From contig NZ_SNXZ01000002.1 of NCBI RefSeq assembly GCF_004362825.1, forward strand, positions 1,049,365 through 1,113,364: 64,000 nt of DNA, given 5' to 3'. This stretch comes from Labedaea rhizosphaerae. Lineage in GTDB: Bacteria; Actinomycetota; Actinomycetes; Mycobacteriales; Pseudonocardiaceae. The translations under genes were made by a program, and so were the position numbers. Positions within the stretch are counted from its first letter, which is position 1, and every line of letters begins with the position of its first letter. The notes beneath the pieces were generated by a model that was not told the DNA's origin, made no database searches, and worked only from the letters and a program-made list of their open reading frames with translations. This document shows positions 24,856 through 33,980 of this stretch, in pieces.

Positions 24856-25455
24856 GGAGCGGGCCCACGGGCGATCGCGCCACCCGGGCAGCCCGCGGTC
24901 GAGCCACTGCACCACCACGTCACGCCAGGGGTTGTACAGGGCCGTCCCCAGCACGCCGGACCACTCGGACTCGGCGGTCTCGTCGTCGATGAACAGCGAG
25001 TCCAGGTAGGCATCGAGGTCCGGCGCCAGCTCGACGAACATGTCGTCACGCGAGGAACCGGTCCAGGCAGGCAAGCCGTGCACGAAGGCCACGACGCGGC
25101 CGTAGCGCTCGGCGCCGACGTCGAGCATCAGCAGCGAGCCGCAGCCGTCGCGGGCCACCGGGAGCAGCGTCGCCACCGGCAGGTGCACCGCGAGGAAGCT
25201 CTCCTGCAGCGAGCGGTATTCGGCACCGAGCCGGTCGGCGGGGATCAGGTCCGGGAAGCTGACCACGTCGCCGGACGGGAGGCGCACGTCGTATTCGACG
25301 GTGCCGCCGTTCGCCACCTCGAGCAACTGCCGGTACGGCCGCGGCACGGCCACGCCGATCGCGGCCTCGACGCTCGCCAGCCGGTCCAGGGGCAGGGGTG
25401 TGAACGGCCCGAACAGGACCAACTCCCGGTAGTTCCTGGACAGCGGTGGCTGCAC
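24802..25455 (-). CDS. SMI1/KNR4-family protein
   Basis: 217 residues; the SMI1/KNR4 (SUKH) fold is visible in ASVEAAIGVAVPRPYRQLLEVANGGTV, SGDVVSFPDLIPADRL, LLPVARDGCGSLLMLDV and GRVVAFVHG, ending in a basic tail. Bacterial members are often immunity proteins for polymorphic toxins, but others are solitary. No toxin gene is adjacent. It is separated by 12 bases from the end of the upstream minus-strand EAL gene, so it may be its second cistron. Function unknown. Confidence 0.72.
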   Translation of the reverse strand: MQPPLSRNYRELVLFGPFTPLPLDRLASVEAAIGVAVPRPYRQLLEVANGGTVEYDVRLPSGDVVSFPDLIPADRLGAEYRSLQESFLAVHLPVATLLPVARDGCGSLLMLDVGAERYGRVVAFVHGLPAWTGSSRDDMFVELAPDLDAYLDSLFIDDETAESEWSGVLGTALYNPWRDVVVQWLDRGLPGWRDRPWARSSGPAPKQPARDDLALDL

Positions 25456-25467
25456 CGGTCCAGTTTG

Positions 25468-27558
25468 TCAGCCGCTCACCCGCGCGCGCAGGACTTCGAC
25501 GATTTCTGTCGCTCTGACCGATTCGGCGAAGCATTCACCTTGGCCGATGTCCGCCCCGGCGGCGCGCCACCACGCGGTGCGCGCGTCGTCGTCGAGGCCG
25601 GGCGCCAGGACCTTGACCCCTTCGCCGCGCACCAACTCCACCAGGCCCAGCATGGCCTTGCCGTAGAGCGAGCCCGCGACGGTCGCCCGGCCGGCGGCGC
25701 TCTCGGAGATGGCCACGATGTGCACCGGCAGGTCCTCCAGGCACGCCAGATCACCGCGGGTGCGGCCGAACCCGTTGAGCACCGCGGTGATGCCGAGGTC
25801 GACGACCGTGGTCAGGTTGTCCTCCGCGTCACCGTCCTCTGTGCACAGTGCGGCGACCGGCATGCCGATCCGCACCTCGCCCGCGGGCAGGTCGAACTCG
25901 GTGATCAGGTCGCGGACGTGGCGCACCAGGTCCGGATCCGCGGCGTGCGCGACGGACAGGTCGAGCGCGAGGGCCGGCGCCGCGTCACCGAGTTCCGCAT
26001 GCCAGCGAGCGGCGGTCTCGACGGCGATCCGCAGCAGCGCCCGGCCGATCGTCAGCCCGAGCCCGGTGTCCTCGATGATCTCCATGCAACGCGCGTGGCC
26101 GAGCATGCCCAGCTCCGGGTGTTCCCAGCGCAGCTCCGCACGCACGGCCACGGTGGTGCCCGTCGCCAGCTCGACCTGCGGGCGGAACCACACGTCCAGC
26201 TCGCCGCGCTCCCACGCGCCGGGCACCGTCGCGGCCAGCGTGTAGTGCGCGATCGCCTCGGCGTCCAGCTCGGCGTCGGCGAGACCCCACTGGCAGCGGC
26301 CCTTCGCCTTGACCCGGCGCAACGTCACGTCCGCGATCCGCATCAGCTCGGCCGCGTCGACGGCACCGGCACGCCGCTGCACCACGCCGATGGTCGCGGA
26401 GGAGGCGACCGCCCGGCCTTCCTCGATGTAGACCGGCTCGGCCAACTGCTCGTTGATCCGCATGGCCAGCTCCTGCACCGGCGGCGCGGTCGGGGTCTGG
26501 TGGATGAGGATCGCGAACTCCACACCACCCAGGCGCGCGACCATCGCCTTCTCCTCGGCGACCACCTCGCGCAGCAACCGCGCCACCCGGAGCAGCAGCT
26601 TGTCGCCGACCGCGCGGCCGAGGCCGTCGTTGACCGCGGTCACGTTGTCCAGTGCCAGGTGGTACACGGTGAGCACGTCGTCGGCGGGCAACTGCGCCGC
26701 CGTGGCCTCGAGCTTGCTGACGAAGTGCTCGCGGTTGGGCAGCCCGGTCAGCGCGTCGTGCAGCACCTGGAAGGACAGCCGGTCCTCGAGCAGGTGCAGA
26801 TCGGTGATGTCCTCGATCATCGTGACGTGGTAGCGCGGGGTGTCGCGGCGCAACCGGAACAGCGAGACGGACAGGAACGCCCACTTCTCGTCGCCGTCCT
26901 TGCCGATCAGCCGGCGCCGCTCGCGGAAGCGCGGCACGTCCGCGCCGGTCAGCTGTTCGTAGCGCTGGCGCAGGTACGTGCGGTCGTCCGGGTGGAAGAT
27001 GTCGAAGATCGTGGCGGCCGGCGGGTCGGTCGTGCCGTAGCCGAGGATCTCCGCGAGCGCGACGTTGGTGTCGACGAGCTTGCCGTCGAGCTGGCTGATC
27101 GCCATGCCGACCGCGGTCGTGGTGAAGACCTCGCGGAACCGCGCGTCGCTGTGCTCCTTGGCGATGGTCAGCGCCCGGACCACGTCCTGCTGCTGGTCGA
27201 ACAGGCGCTGGCGCGCGCCTTCGGTGAAGCCACCGGCCATCGCGCCGAGGAACGCCACGATCCGCCGGTCGAGCTCGTGGGGCTCGGCGTGATCGGCGAA
27301 GTCGTCGAGCACCGGCAGCCCGCGGCCGAGCACCTCCATGCTGGCCTGCAACGTGATCGGCGCGCGGTAGCCCCACGAGATGAGCCGCGCGCCGGTGTCC
27401 AGCGCGGCGGCGCGGTCGAAGTCGTCGGCAGAGATCAACCCGACCGCGGCATCGATCAAGTCGTGCAGCGCGGCCACGGTCGCACCGGGTGACGCCGGCA
27501 CGTATTCGAGCTCGGCCAGCGTGCCGGCCCACTTCCCGGCGAGGTCAGCGCGGTTCAC
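25468..27558 (-). CDS. PAS-GGDEF-EAL protein with degenerate catalytic motifs
   Basis: 696 residues from GTG 27558. A helical N-terminal region (1-135) precedes a PAS domain (about 140-250, FTTTAVGMAISQLDGKLVDTN), a GGDEF domain (about 270-420) and an EAL domain (about 440-690). The cyclase motif reads LGGVEF instead of GG(D/E)EF. In the EAL domain, R-A-E-L-R-W replaces E-A-L-x-R-W, so the metal-binding Glu is Arg, and the DDFGTG motif is LNGFGRT. Both enzymatic sites are therefore likely inactive, so it is probably a c-di-GMP receptor or scaffold with a sensory PAS domain. No membrane segment is seen. Confidence 0.85.
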   Translation of the reverse strand: MNRADLAGKWAGTLAELEYVPASPGATVAALHDLIDAAVGLISADDFDRAAALDTGARLISWGYRAPITLQASMEVLGRGLPVLDDFADHAEPHELDRRIVAFLGAMAGGFTEGARQRLFDQQQDVVRALTIAKEHSDARFREVFTTTAVGMAISQLDGKLVDTNVALAEILGYGTTDPPAATIFDIFHPDDRTYLRQRYEQLTGADVPRFRERRRLIGKDGDEKWAFLSVSLFRLRRDTPRYHVTMIEDITDLHLLEDRLSFQVLHDALTGLPNREHFVSKLEATAAQLPADDVLTVYHLALDNVTAVNDGLGRAVGDKLLLRVARLLREVVAEEKAMVARLGGVEFAILIHQTPTAPPVQELAMRINEQLAEPVYIEEGRAVASSATIGVVQRRAGAVDAAELMRIADVTLRRVKAKGRCQWGLADAELDAEAIAHYTLAATVPGAWERGELDVWFRPQVELATGTTVAVRAELRWEHPELGMLGHARCMEIIEDTGLGLTIGRALLRIAVETAARWHAELGDAAPALALDLSVAHAADPDLVRHVRDLITEFDLPAGEVRIGMPVAALCTEDGDAEDNLTTVVDLGITAVLNGFGRTRGDLACLEDLPVHIVAISESAAGRATVAGSLYGKAMLGLVELVRGEGVKVLAPGLDDDARTAWWRAAGADIGQGECFAESVRATEIVEVLRARVSG

Positions 27559-27620
27559 CGTCCGCCGCCTGACAGTCTCATCCGGCCAACATCCGTGAAC
27601 TCCTGAGGGGCGTTTTCGGT

Positions 27621-27638
27621 CACTGACAGTGGTCAGTG
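27621..27638. promoter_or_regulatory. Inverted repeat upstream of the PAS-GGDEF-EAL gene
   Basis: CACTGAC (27621-27627) and GTCAGTG (27632-27638) are perfect inverted copies spaced by AGTG, 63 bases before the gene's GTG. The remainder of the gap 27559-27795 is AT-richer near 27750-27760 and holds a small GC hairpin (GCGCG/CGCGC, 27767-27780) just after the xanthine dehydrogenase stop. No gene is seen here. Confidence 0.4.
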
Positions 27639-27795
27639 GTCATCCAAGTCGCTCGATTGTGGCCTACATACTCTGCACCGAGCACGCCCCGACGGCCAGC
27701 CCTACGCGCAACCTGAGTCGGCTTTTTCCACACCCGGCTGGGTGGTGCTGATCAATATAGCCGGTTGCGCGAAATCGCGCGCCTACCCCCGCGAA

Positions 27796-30096
27796 TCAAT
27801 CGGTCGAGGTGATGTGTTCCGGGCGCACCGGAATGCGGGTCAGGGCGCGTCCGGTAGCAGCCCTTATGGCGGCGACGACGGCCGGGGTCGAGGAGATCGT
27901 CGGCGGCTCGCCGACGCCACGAAGTCCGTACGGCGCATGGGGATCGGCGAGTTCGAGCACGTCAACGGCCATCGGCGGCATGTCCAAGATCGTCGGGATC
28001 AGGTAGTCGGTGAACGACGGGTTGCGCACCACGCCGCCGGAAACCTGAATCTCTTCCATGATTGCCAGGCCGAGGCCCTGCGCAGTTCCGCCGTGGATCT
28101 GCCCGAGGACGGCATCTGGATTAATCGCTTTGCCGACATCCTGCGCGCAGGCAAGCTCGACGACCTTGATCAACCCCAGGTCGACGTCCACGTCGACCAC
28201 CGCCCGGTGCGCGGCCAAGGCGTACTGAACGTGGGCGTTGCCCTGCCCCGTCACCGGATCGAGCGGGTGAGTCGGGCGGTGGCGCCATTCCACGATCCGC
28301 TCGATCGACGTAGAGCCCAGCAGTTCACCCAGCTCCACCAGCACGCCGTGCTCCGCGGACGCGATCTTGCCGCCGCTCAGCTCCAGGCCGGCCCGGGCCA
28401 CGTCCAGGCGTTGCGCGGCCAGGTCGAGCACCGCGTCGCGCACCTGCCGGCACGCCTCGCGCACCGCGCCACCGGTCACATAGCTCTGCCGCGACGCGGA
28501 ACTCGAGCCCGCACTGCCCACGCTCGTGTCGGCCTGCTCGACGCTGACCTGCGCGACCCCCAGCTCGGTGCGCGCGATCTGGGCCTGCAGGGTCACCAGA
28601 CCCTGGCCGACCTCGGCCGCGGCGGTGTGCACCGACACGAGTGGTTCACCGTCGACCGCGAGCAAACGCACACGCGCGGTGGAATAGTCGTCAAAACCTT
28701 CAGAGAAACCGACGTTTTTGATGCCTATTGCATATCCGACACCGCGCCGCACGCCCTCACCGTGCGTGGTGTTCGAGACGCCGCCGGGCAGGTCGCGCAG
28801 GTCGGCCTCGGCCGCGCGCTCGGCGGGCAGCGGCCGGTCCCGGACGAGCTCCAGCAGCCGCGCCGCGGGCGCGGGCGAGTCGACGACCTGACCGGTCGGC
28901 ATCACGGCGCCCTCATCGATGGCGTTGCGGACCCGCAGCTCCACCGGGTCCATGCCCAAGGCCGCGGCGAGCTTGTCCATCTGTGACTCGTAGCCGAAAC
29001 ACGCTTGCACCGCACCGAATCCGCGCATCGCGCCGCACGGCGGGTTGTTGGTGTAGACGCCGTAGCAGTCGATGCGGACGTTCGGCACCACGTACGGACC
29101 GACGCCCAGCGTCGCCGCGTTCCCGGCCACCGCGGCCGTCGTCGAGGCGTACGCGCCGCCGTCGAGCACCATCCGCGTCTTGACGTAGACGAGCTTGCCG
29201 TCCTTGGTGGCGCCGTGCTCGTAGCGCAGCCGGGCCGGGTGGCGGTGCACGTGGCCGAAGAACGACTCCTCACGGCCGTAGACGATCTTCACGGGCTTGC
29301 CGGTGTACTGCGCGAGCATGCAGGCGTGCACCTGCATCGACAGGTCCTCGCGGGCGCCGAACGCGCCACCCACGCCGGCCAGGTGCAGCCGGATCTTGTC
29401 CACCGGCATGCCGAGCGCGACCGCGACCTGCTTCTGGTCGACGTGCAGCCACTGCGTGGCGACGTAGAGGTCGATGCCGCCGTCCTCGGCCGGGACCGCG
29501 AGGCCGGACTCCGGACCGAGGAAGGCCTGATCCTGCATGCCGACCTCGTACTCGCCGGTCACCACGACGTCGGCGGTCGCGCTGTCGGGGTCGCCGTGCT
29601 GGATCGGCACGTGCCGCACGACATTGCTGCCGTGGTCCGGGTGCAGCACGGTCGCGTCGGGGGCCATGGCGGCCTCCGAGTCGACTACCGGCTCAAGCAC
29701 CTCGTAGTCGATATCGATCCGGGCGGCGGCGCGCCGCGCGGTCTCGGGGTGGTCGGCGGCGACGATGGCCACCGGTTCCCCTTGGTAGCGCACGACCTCC
29801 GCGGCGAGCACCGGCTGGTCGGGGTGCTCCAGGCCGTAGATGTTCTCGCCGGGCACGTCCTCGTGGGTGAGCACGGCCTTGACGCCGGGCAGCTTCAGCG
29901 CCTCGGAGATGTCGATCGAGCGGATACGGGCGTAGGGGTGCGGCGTGCGCAACGTGGCGCCCCACAACATGTCCTCGCGCCACAGGTCCGAGGAGTAGGC
30001 GAACTCGCCCCGCACCTTGACAACGCCGTCGGGCCGGGTCGGGCTCTCGCCGACGCCACCCGCGACCGTGCCGCTCCGCTGCTCAGTACTCGTCAA
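27796..30096 (-). CDS. xdhA: Xanthine dehydrogenase molybdopterin-binding subunit
   Basis: 766 residues, normal for a stand-alone Mo subunit. It oxidises hypoxanthine or xanthine at the molybdenum centre. Visible: VKVRGEFAYSSDL, YQGEPVAIVAADH, GGAFGAREDLSMQ near 270, RMVLDGGAYAST, PCGAMRGFGAVQACF, GQGLVTLQAQIA and the catalytic-Glu region GLRGVGEPPTIS near the C-terminus. The start is TTG 30096, overlapping the preceding stop as TTGA with GGAGG upstream; the upstream in-frame extension is antisense noise. It is the last gene of the purine operon. The protein could also be a nicotinate or aldehyde dehydrogenase by family, but uricase next door argues for purines. Confidence 0.88.
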   Translation of the reverse strand: MTSTEQRSGTVAGGVGESPTRPDGVVKVRGEFAYSSDLWREDMLWGATLRTPHPYARIRSIDISEALKLPGVKAVLTHEDVPGENIYGLEHPDQPVLAAEVVRYQGEPVAIVAADHPETARRAAARIDIDYEVLEPVVDSEAAMAPDATVLHPDHGSNVVRHVPIQHGDPDSATADVVVTGEYEVGMQDQAFLGPESGLAVPAEDGGIDLYVATQWLHVDQKQVAVALGMPVDKIRLHLAGVGGAFGAREDLSMQVHACMLAQYTGKPVKIVYGREESFFGHVHRHPARLRYEHGATKDGKLVYVKTRMVLDGGAYASTTAAVAGNAATLGVGPYVVPNVRIDCYGVYTNNPPCGAMRGFGAVQACFGYESQMDKLAAALGMDPVELRVRNAIDEGAVMPTGQVVDSPAPAARLLELVRDRPLPAERAAEADLRDLPGGVSNTTHGEGVRRGVGYAIGIKNVGFSEGFDDYSTARVRLLAVDGEPLVSVHTAAAEVGQGLVTLQAQIARTELGVAQVSVEQADTSVGSAGSSSASRQSYVTGGAVREACRQVRDAVLDLAAQRLDVARAGLELSGGKIASAEHGVLVELGELLGSTSIERIVEWRHRPTHPLDPVTGQGNAHVQYALAAHRAVVDVDVDLGLIKVVELACAQDVGKAINPDAVLGQIHGGTAQGLGLAIMEEIQVSGGVVRNPSFTDYLIPTILDMPPMAVDVLELADPHAPYGLRGVGEPPTISSTPAVVAAIRAATGRALTRIPVRPEHITSTD

Positions 30097-31457
30097 CGCA
30101 ACGCCTCCGCTCGAACCAGAAGCCGCCTGCTCGCCTCCCGCAACCGGTGGGCGACGTCCACTTCGGACACCCCGGTGCACTCGTCGTCCTCCACCACGGT
30201 GCGCCCGCCGACCAGCAACAGCCGAAGCGCAGGCAGCGGGCCCAGCACCAGCGCCGCGACCGGGTCGGCGATGCCCGCCTGACCGAGCGCGTCCAGCTGC
30301 CACACGGCGATGTCGGCCTGCTTGCCGGGCTCGAGCGACCCGAGTTCGTCCTGGCGCCCGAGGCATTCGGCGCCACCCATGGTGGCCATCCGCAGGGCGT
30401 CGCGTGCGCTCATCGCGTCGGCGCCACCATGCAACCGAGCGAGGTAGACCGCCTGGCGCATCTCGACCCCGAGCCCACCGTCCTCATTGGACGCGGCGCC
30501 GTCCGCGCCGAGGCCGACCGGCGCCTTGGCGTTGCGCAGGTCCGCCACGCGCGCGATGCCCGCACCCAGGCGGGCGTTGGAACTCGGGCAGTGCGCGATG
30601 CCGGTGCGGGTCGCGCCGAGCCGGCGCACCGCGTCGTCGGTGAAGTGGATGCCGTGCGCCAGCCACACGTCGTCGCCCAGCCAGCCGAGCTGCTCGGCGT
30701 ACTCGAGCGGCGTGCAGCCGTACTCGGCCTGGCACTGCTGGTCTTCCTCGACGGTCTCGGCGAGGTGGGTGTGCAGCCGGACCCCCTTGCGGCGGGCCAG
30801 GTCCGCGGCGCCAGTCATCAGCTCCTTGCTCACTGAGAACGGCGAGCACGGCCCGACCGCGATCCGCACCCGCGCGTCCGGCGCGGTGTCGTGGTAGCGG
30901 TCGATCGCCGTCTCCGTCGCGGCGAGCGCGTCGTCGGTCGACTCCACGACCCGGTCGGGCGGCAGGCCGCCGTGCGACCGGCCGCGGTCCATCGACCCGC
31001 GCACCGCGTGCAGCCGCAGGCCCACGGTGGCCGCGCCCGCGATGACCGCGCCGAGCTGGTCGCCGCCGTCGGCCGGGAACAGGTAGTGGTGATCGGCGCA
31101 GGTCGTGGCGCCGGTCATGGCCAGGCGGGTCAGCCCGGCGGTGGCCGCGGCGAGGGTGATCTCCTCGTCCAGCCCGTTCCACACCGGGTACAGCGCGGTC
31201 AGCCAGTCGAACAGGATGGCGTCCTGCGCGAGACCGCGGCTCGCCCACTGGTAGAGGTGGTGGTGGGTGTTGACCAGGCCAGGGGTGATCAGGCAGTCGC
31301 GGCCGTCGATGCGGCGTTCGGCGTCGAGGTCCTCGGGTGCCGGCCCGTCGCCGACCGACTCGATCACGCCGTCGGCGACCACGAGGTGCCCGCTGGCGTA
31401 CTCGGTCCCGTGCGCGTCGACCGTGGCGATCGCGGCGCCGTCGATCACGATCCTCAT
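30093..31457 (-). CDS. Amidohydrolase, probable 8-oxoguanine deaminase
   Basis: 454-residue metal-dependent deaminase. Metal ligands: GLVNTHHHLYQ near residue 62, VRLHTHLAETVEEDQQC near 240, DDVWLAHGIHFTDD near 280 and VGLGADGAASNEDGG near 330; a LEPGKQADIAVW end is typical. The TTCADHHYLFPA segment and the overall pattern match 8-oxoguanine/hydroxydechloroatrazine-type deaminases, which convert 8-oxoguanine to urate. It lies between the xdh subunits with 4-base overlaps, so urate supply is the natural role. Guanine deaminase is an alternative. Confidence 0.82.
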   Translation of the reverse strand: MRIVIDGAAIATVDAHGTEYASGHLVVADGVIESVGDGPAPEDLDAERRIDGRDCLITPGLVNTHHHLYQWASRGLAQDAILFDWLTALYPVWNGLDEEITLAAATAGLTRLAMTGATTCADHHYLFPADGGDQLGAVIAGAATVGLRLHAVRGSMDRGRSHGGLPPDRVVESTDDALAATETAIDRYHDTAPDARVRIAVGPCSPFSVSKELMTGAADLARRKGVRLHTHLAETVEEDQQCQAEYGCTPLEYAEQLGWLGDDVWLAHGIHFTDDAVRRLGATRTGIAHCPSSNARLGAGIARVADLRNAKAPVGLGADGAASNEDGGLGVEMRQAVYLARLHGGADAMSARDALRMATMGGAECLGRQDELGSLEPGKQADIAVWQLDALGQAGIADPVAALVLGPLPALRLLLVGGRTVVEDDECTGVSEVDVAHRLREASRRLLVRAEALR

Positions 31458-31927
31458 TGCCCGCCCCCGGCGGCGGCCGCGGCGGTCCGCACGGCGTCCA
31501 TGATCTTCTCGTAACCCGTGCAGCGGCACAGGTTCCCGGCCAGCGCCTCGCGGATCTCGGCGTCCGACGGGTTCGGCGTGCGCGCGATCAGGTCGTGCGC
31601 GGCGACGATGAGCCCCGGCGTGCAGAACCCGCACTGCACGGCGCCCTCGGCGACGAACGCGGCCTGCACCGGGTCGAGCTTGTCACCGTCGGCGAGGCCT
31701 TCGACCGTGCGCACCGAGCGGCCTTCGGTCTGCCCGGCGGCGACCAGGCACGAGCACACCGGCACCCCGTCGAGGTAGACGGTGCACGAACCGCATTCGC
31801 CTTGCTCGCACGCGTTCTTGGCCCCGGGCAGGCCCAGGCGTTCCCGCAGCACGTAGAGCAGGCTCTCGCCCTCCCACACGTCGTCCGCGGTGCGCTGCTT
31901 GCCGTTGACCTCGACATTGACCCTCAC
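31454..31927 (-). CDS. xdhC: Xanthine dehydrogenase [2Fe-2S] subunit
   Basis: 157 residues. The plant-type cluster lies in NACEQGECGSCTVYLDG with a fourth Cys in PVCSCL. The second cluster lies in CGFCTPGLIVAAHDL and GNLCRCTGYEKIMDAV. It passes electrons from the Mo subunit to FAD. GTG 31927 overlaps the stop of the FAD subunit as GTGA, and its stop overlaps the deaminase ATG. A little shorter than some homologues but complete. Confidence 0.93.
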   Translation of the reverse strand: MRVNVEVNGKQRTADDVWEGESLLYVLRERLGLPGAKNACEQGECGSCTVYLDGVPVCSCLVAAGQTEGRSVRTVEGLADGDKLDPVQAAFVAEGAVQCGFCTPGLIVAAHDLIARTPNPSDAEIREALAGNLCRCTGYEKIMDAVRTAAAAAGGGQ

Positions 31928-32796
31928 GCGGCCCACCTCCCGGAGCTGTAGTCCTGCCATGCCCACGCCAGGGTCCGCCGGGCGAGCACGGAGAGCGCGT
32001 GGCGCCGGTAGTCGGCGGTGCCACGCACGTCGTCGATGGGGCTCGCCGCCGCGCCGACCAGCTGTCCGAACTCGCGCAAGACGTTGTCCGGCAACGGTTT
32101 CGGGTCGTTCCAGCGGCCTTCCAGCTCGGCGGCGAGGTAGAGCTGGGCGTCCTCGGCCCGCAACGGCGTCGGGCCGGCCGAGCCGATGCCGGTGCCGACC
32201 GAACCGGTCTTCGGGTGCAGCGCGACCCCGAACGAGCACACGGCGATCACCATGGCGTTGCGGGTGCCGACCTTGGCGAACTGCTGCGGTCCGGTCGCCA
32301 CCGGCACGCGCACGGCGACGATCAGCTCGTCCGGTTCGAGCACCGAACGCTTGGGGCCGGTGAAGAACTCGTGGATGCCCACCGACCGCGAACCGCGCAC
32401 CGAGGCGAGGTCCACGGTGGCGTTGACCGCGAGCAATGCCGGGTGCGCGTCCCCGGCCGGCGAAGCCGAACCGAGGTTGCCGCCGACGGTGCCGCGATTG
32501 CGGATCTGCGGCGAGCCGACGGTGCGCGAGGCCATGGCCAGGCCTGGCGCGATGTCGGCGAAGCGGCGGATGATCGTCGCGTACGGCACGGACGCGCCGA
32601 GCACGAGCGTCTCGTCGTCCTCGGTCCACGTGGCCAGCTCAGGGACCTGGTTCAGGTCGAGCAACGCCTTCGGGCGGCGCTTGTCGAAGTTCAGCTCGAC
32701 CATGACGTCGGTGCCACCGGCGATCGGCACCGCGTCGGGGTTGTCGGCCTTGGCCCGCAAGGCCTCCGCGAGCGTCGTTGGTCGCAGGAAGTCCAT
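31924..32796 (-). CDS. xdhB: Xanthine dehydrogenase FAD-binding subunit
   Basis: 290 residues. FAD-binding of the CO-dehydrogenase flavoprotein type: VPIAGGTDVMVELN near 27, IRNRGTVGGNLGSASPAGDAHPAL near 97, then the C-terminal domain (KVGTRNAMVIAV). ATG 32796 overlaps the uricase stop by one base; a GTG at 32799 is equally possible. Its stop overlaps the Fe-S subunit start. It transfers electrons to NAD. Confidence 0.92.
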   Translation of the reverse strand: MDFLRPTTLAEALRAKADNPDAVPIAGGTDVMVELNFDKRRPKALLDLNQVPELATWTEDDETLVLGASVPYATIIRRFADIAPGLAMASRTVGSPQIRNRGTVGGNLGSASPAGDAHPALLAVNATVDLASVRGSRSVGIHEFFTGPKRSVLEPDELIVAVRVPVATGPQQFAKVGTRNAMVIAVCSFGVALHPKTGSVGTGIGSAGPTPLRAEDAQLYLAAELEGRWNDPKPLPDNVLREFGQLVGAAASPIDDVRGTADYRRHALSVLARRTLAWAWQDYSSGRWAA

Positions 32797-33662
32797 CACC
32801 ACCACGCCAATCCGGCATCCGGCGCGTCCTCGGCGAGGACCGTGCCCTCGATCAGTCCGTACGGCCGGTCGGCCGCGAAGAACACCTCGCCCGGGTTGTC
32901 CAGGTCGAACGGCGACAGGTCCACCAGGAAGTGGTGCTTGTTCGGCAACGACAAGCGCACCTCGACCAGCTCGGGACAGTTCCGCAGGACCCGCTCCCCC
33001 ATGGCGTTCAGGGTCTGCTGCAACGAATAGCTGTAGGTGTCGGCGAACGCCTCGAGCAGGTGCTCGCGCGCCGCCTCGTGCACGGCCGCCCAGTCGCCAC
33101 TCGGCTCGGCGTGGCGCCACCGCGCGGTGACCGCCGTGGCCAGGATGCGGTCGTGGGTCTCGGGCAGCGTGGTGAAGCGATCCCTGTGGTAGCCGTGGAA
33201 TTCGGAGTCCGTGGTGTTCATGACGGTCAGGTCGCCGATCCCTGATACCACCCAGGAATTCGTGCCGTCGTAGGTGACGCTCGTCGTGCGCGTGCCCGCG
33301 GCCCGGGCGAACGAGTGGTGCGCGGGTTGCCCCTGCACACTCATCCGCTGCCACGTGTACTGCTCGATCTGCACGCGCGCCCGGTGGATTGTCGGTGCGC
33401 CGTCCACGAAGTGGCGGGCGAGCCGCAACCCGAAGTCCTCGATCTCGCCGATGCCGTCGCGGGCGAAGGCGAAGACCGCGTTCTTCTGCGAGTCGGTGGG
33501 CAGCACCCCGCTGTTGTCGCCGGTCTCGTGGGTGGCGGCGAGGTCGCCCGCGAGCGTCGTGGTCACGTTCAGGTCGGTGATCGCGTGCGTGTCGCCGCGG
33601 TCGACCCGCACGATCCTGGTCTCCGCTTTGCCGTACTGGTTGTCGCCCAGCACTGTGCGCAT
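32796..33662 (-). CDS. uox: Urate oxidase (cofactor-free uricase)
   Basis: 288 residues, full length. It converts urate to 5-hydroxyisourate with O2. The catalytic Lys lies in NQYGKAETRIVRV and the Thr in GVLPTDSQKNAVFAFA; NKHHFLVDLSPF and GDLTVMNTTDSEFHGYHRD are uricase signatures. Three bases separate it from the HIU hydrolase gene upstream, which handles its product. Confidence 0.95.
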   Translation of the reverse strand: MRTVLGDNQYGKAETRIVRVDRGDTHAITDLNVTTTLAGDLAATHETGDNSGVLPTDSQKNAVFAFARDGIGEIEDFGLRLARHFVDGAPTIHRARVQIEQYTWQRMSVQGQPAHHSFARAAGTRTTSVTYDGTNSWVVSGIGDLTVMNTTDSEFHGYHRDRFTTLPETHDRILATAVTARWRHAEPSGDWAAVHEAAREHLLEAFADTYSYSLQQTLNAMGERVLRNCPELVEVRLSLPNKHHFLVDLSPFDLDNPGEVFFAADRPYGLIEGTVLAEDAPDAGLAWW

Positions 33663-33665
33663 CGG

Positions 33666-33980
33666 TCAGCTCCCCCGGTAGGTCGAGTATCCGAACGGGC
33701 TGATCAGCAACGGCACATGGTGGTGGGTGCCGTCGGCGATCCGGAACGTGACGACGACCTCCGGGTAGAACCCGGTGTCGCCGAGGTAGGCGTGGGTGTC
33801 GAAGACCAGCCGGTACACGCCCGGGGTCAGCGGTGGCGCCCAGTCACGCAGCCGGCCGTCGTGGTCGGTGTGCCCGCCGGCCAGCTGCACGCCGTCGAGG
33901 GTTTCCAGCCGCACCGCGATCCCGCTGGCGGGCATGCCCTTCGCCGTGTCCAGAACGTGCGTGGAGAGCGTCGCGGTCAT
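33666..33980 (-). CDS. uraH: 5-Hydroxyisourate hydrolase (transthyretin-like)
   Basis: 104 residues. Active-site motifs are STHVLDTAKGMPA at the N-terminus, GHTDHDGRL, and the C-terminal signature SPFGYSTYRGS, the tetrapeptide that separates this enzyme from true transthyretin. It hydrolyses 5-hydroxyisourate to OHCU. ATG 33980 overlaps the OHCU decarboxylase stop. Confidence 0.95.
   Translation of the reverse strand: MTATLSTHVLDTAKGMPASGIAVRLETLDGVQLAGGHTDHDGRLRDWAPPLTPGVYRLVFDTHAYLGDTGFYPEVVVTFRIADGTHHHVPLLISPFGYSTYRGS

Noticed and set aside
24802-25455. Toxin-immunity pair involving the SMI1/KNR4 protein
   Set aside because: No toxin-like gene is adjacent; the neighbours are an EAL protein and an acyl-CoA dehydrogenase.
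27796-30366. An 856-residue version of the xanthine dehydrogenase Mo subunit
   Set aside because: The first 90 residues lie in a wrong frame of the deaminase gene; TTG 30096 with GGAGG upstream gives a family-typical length.
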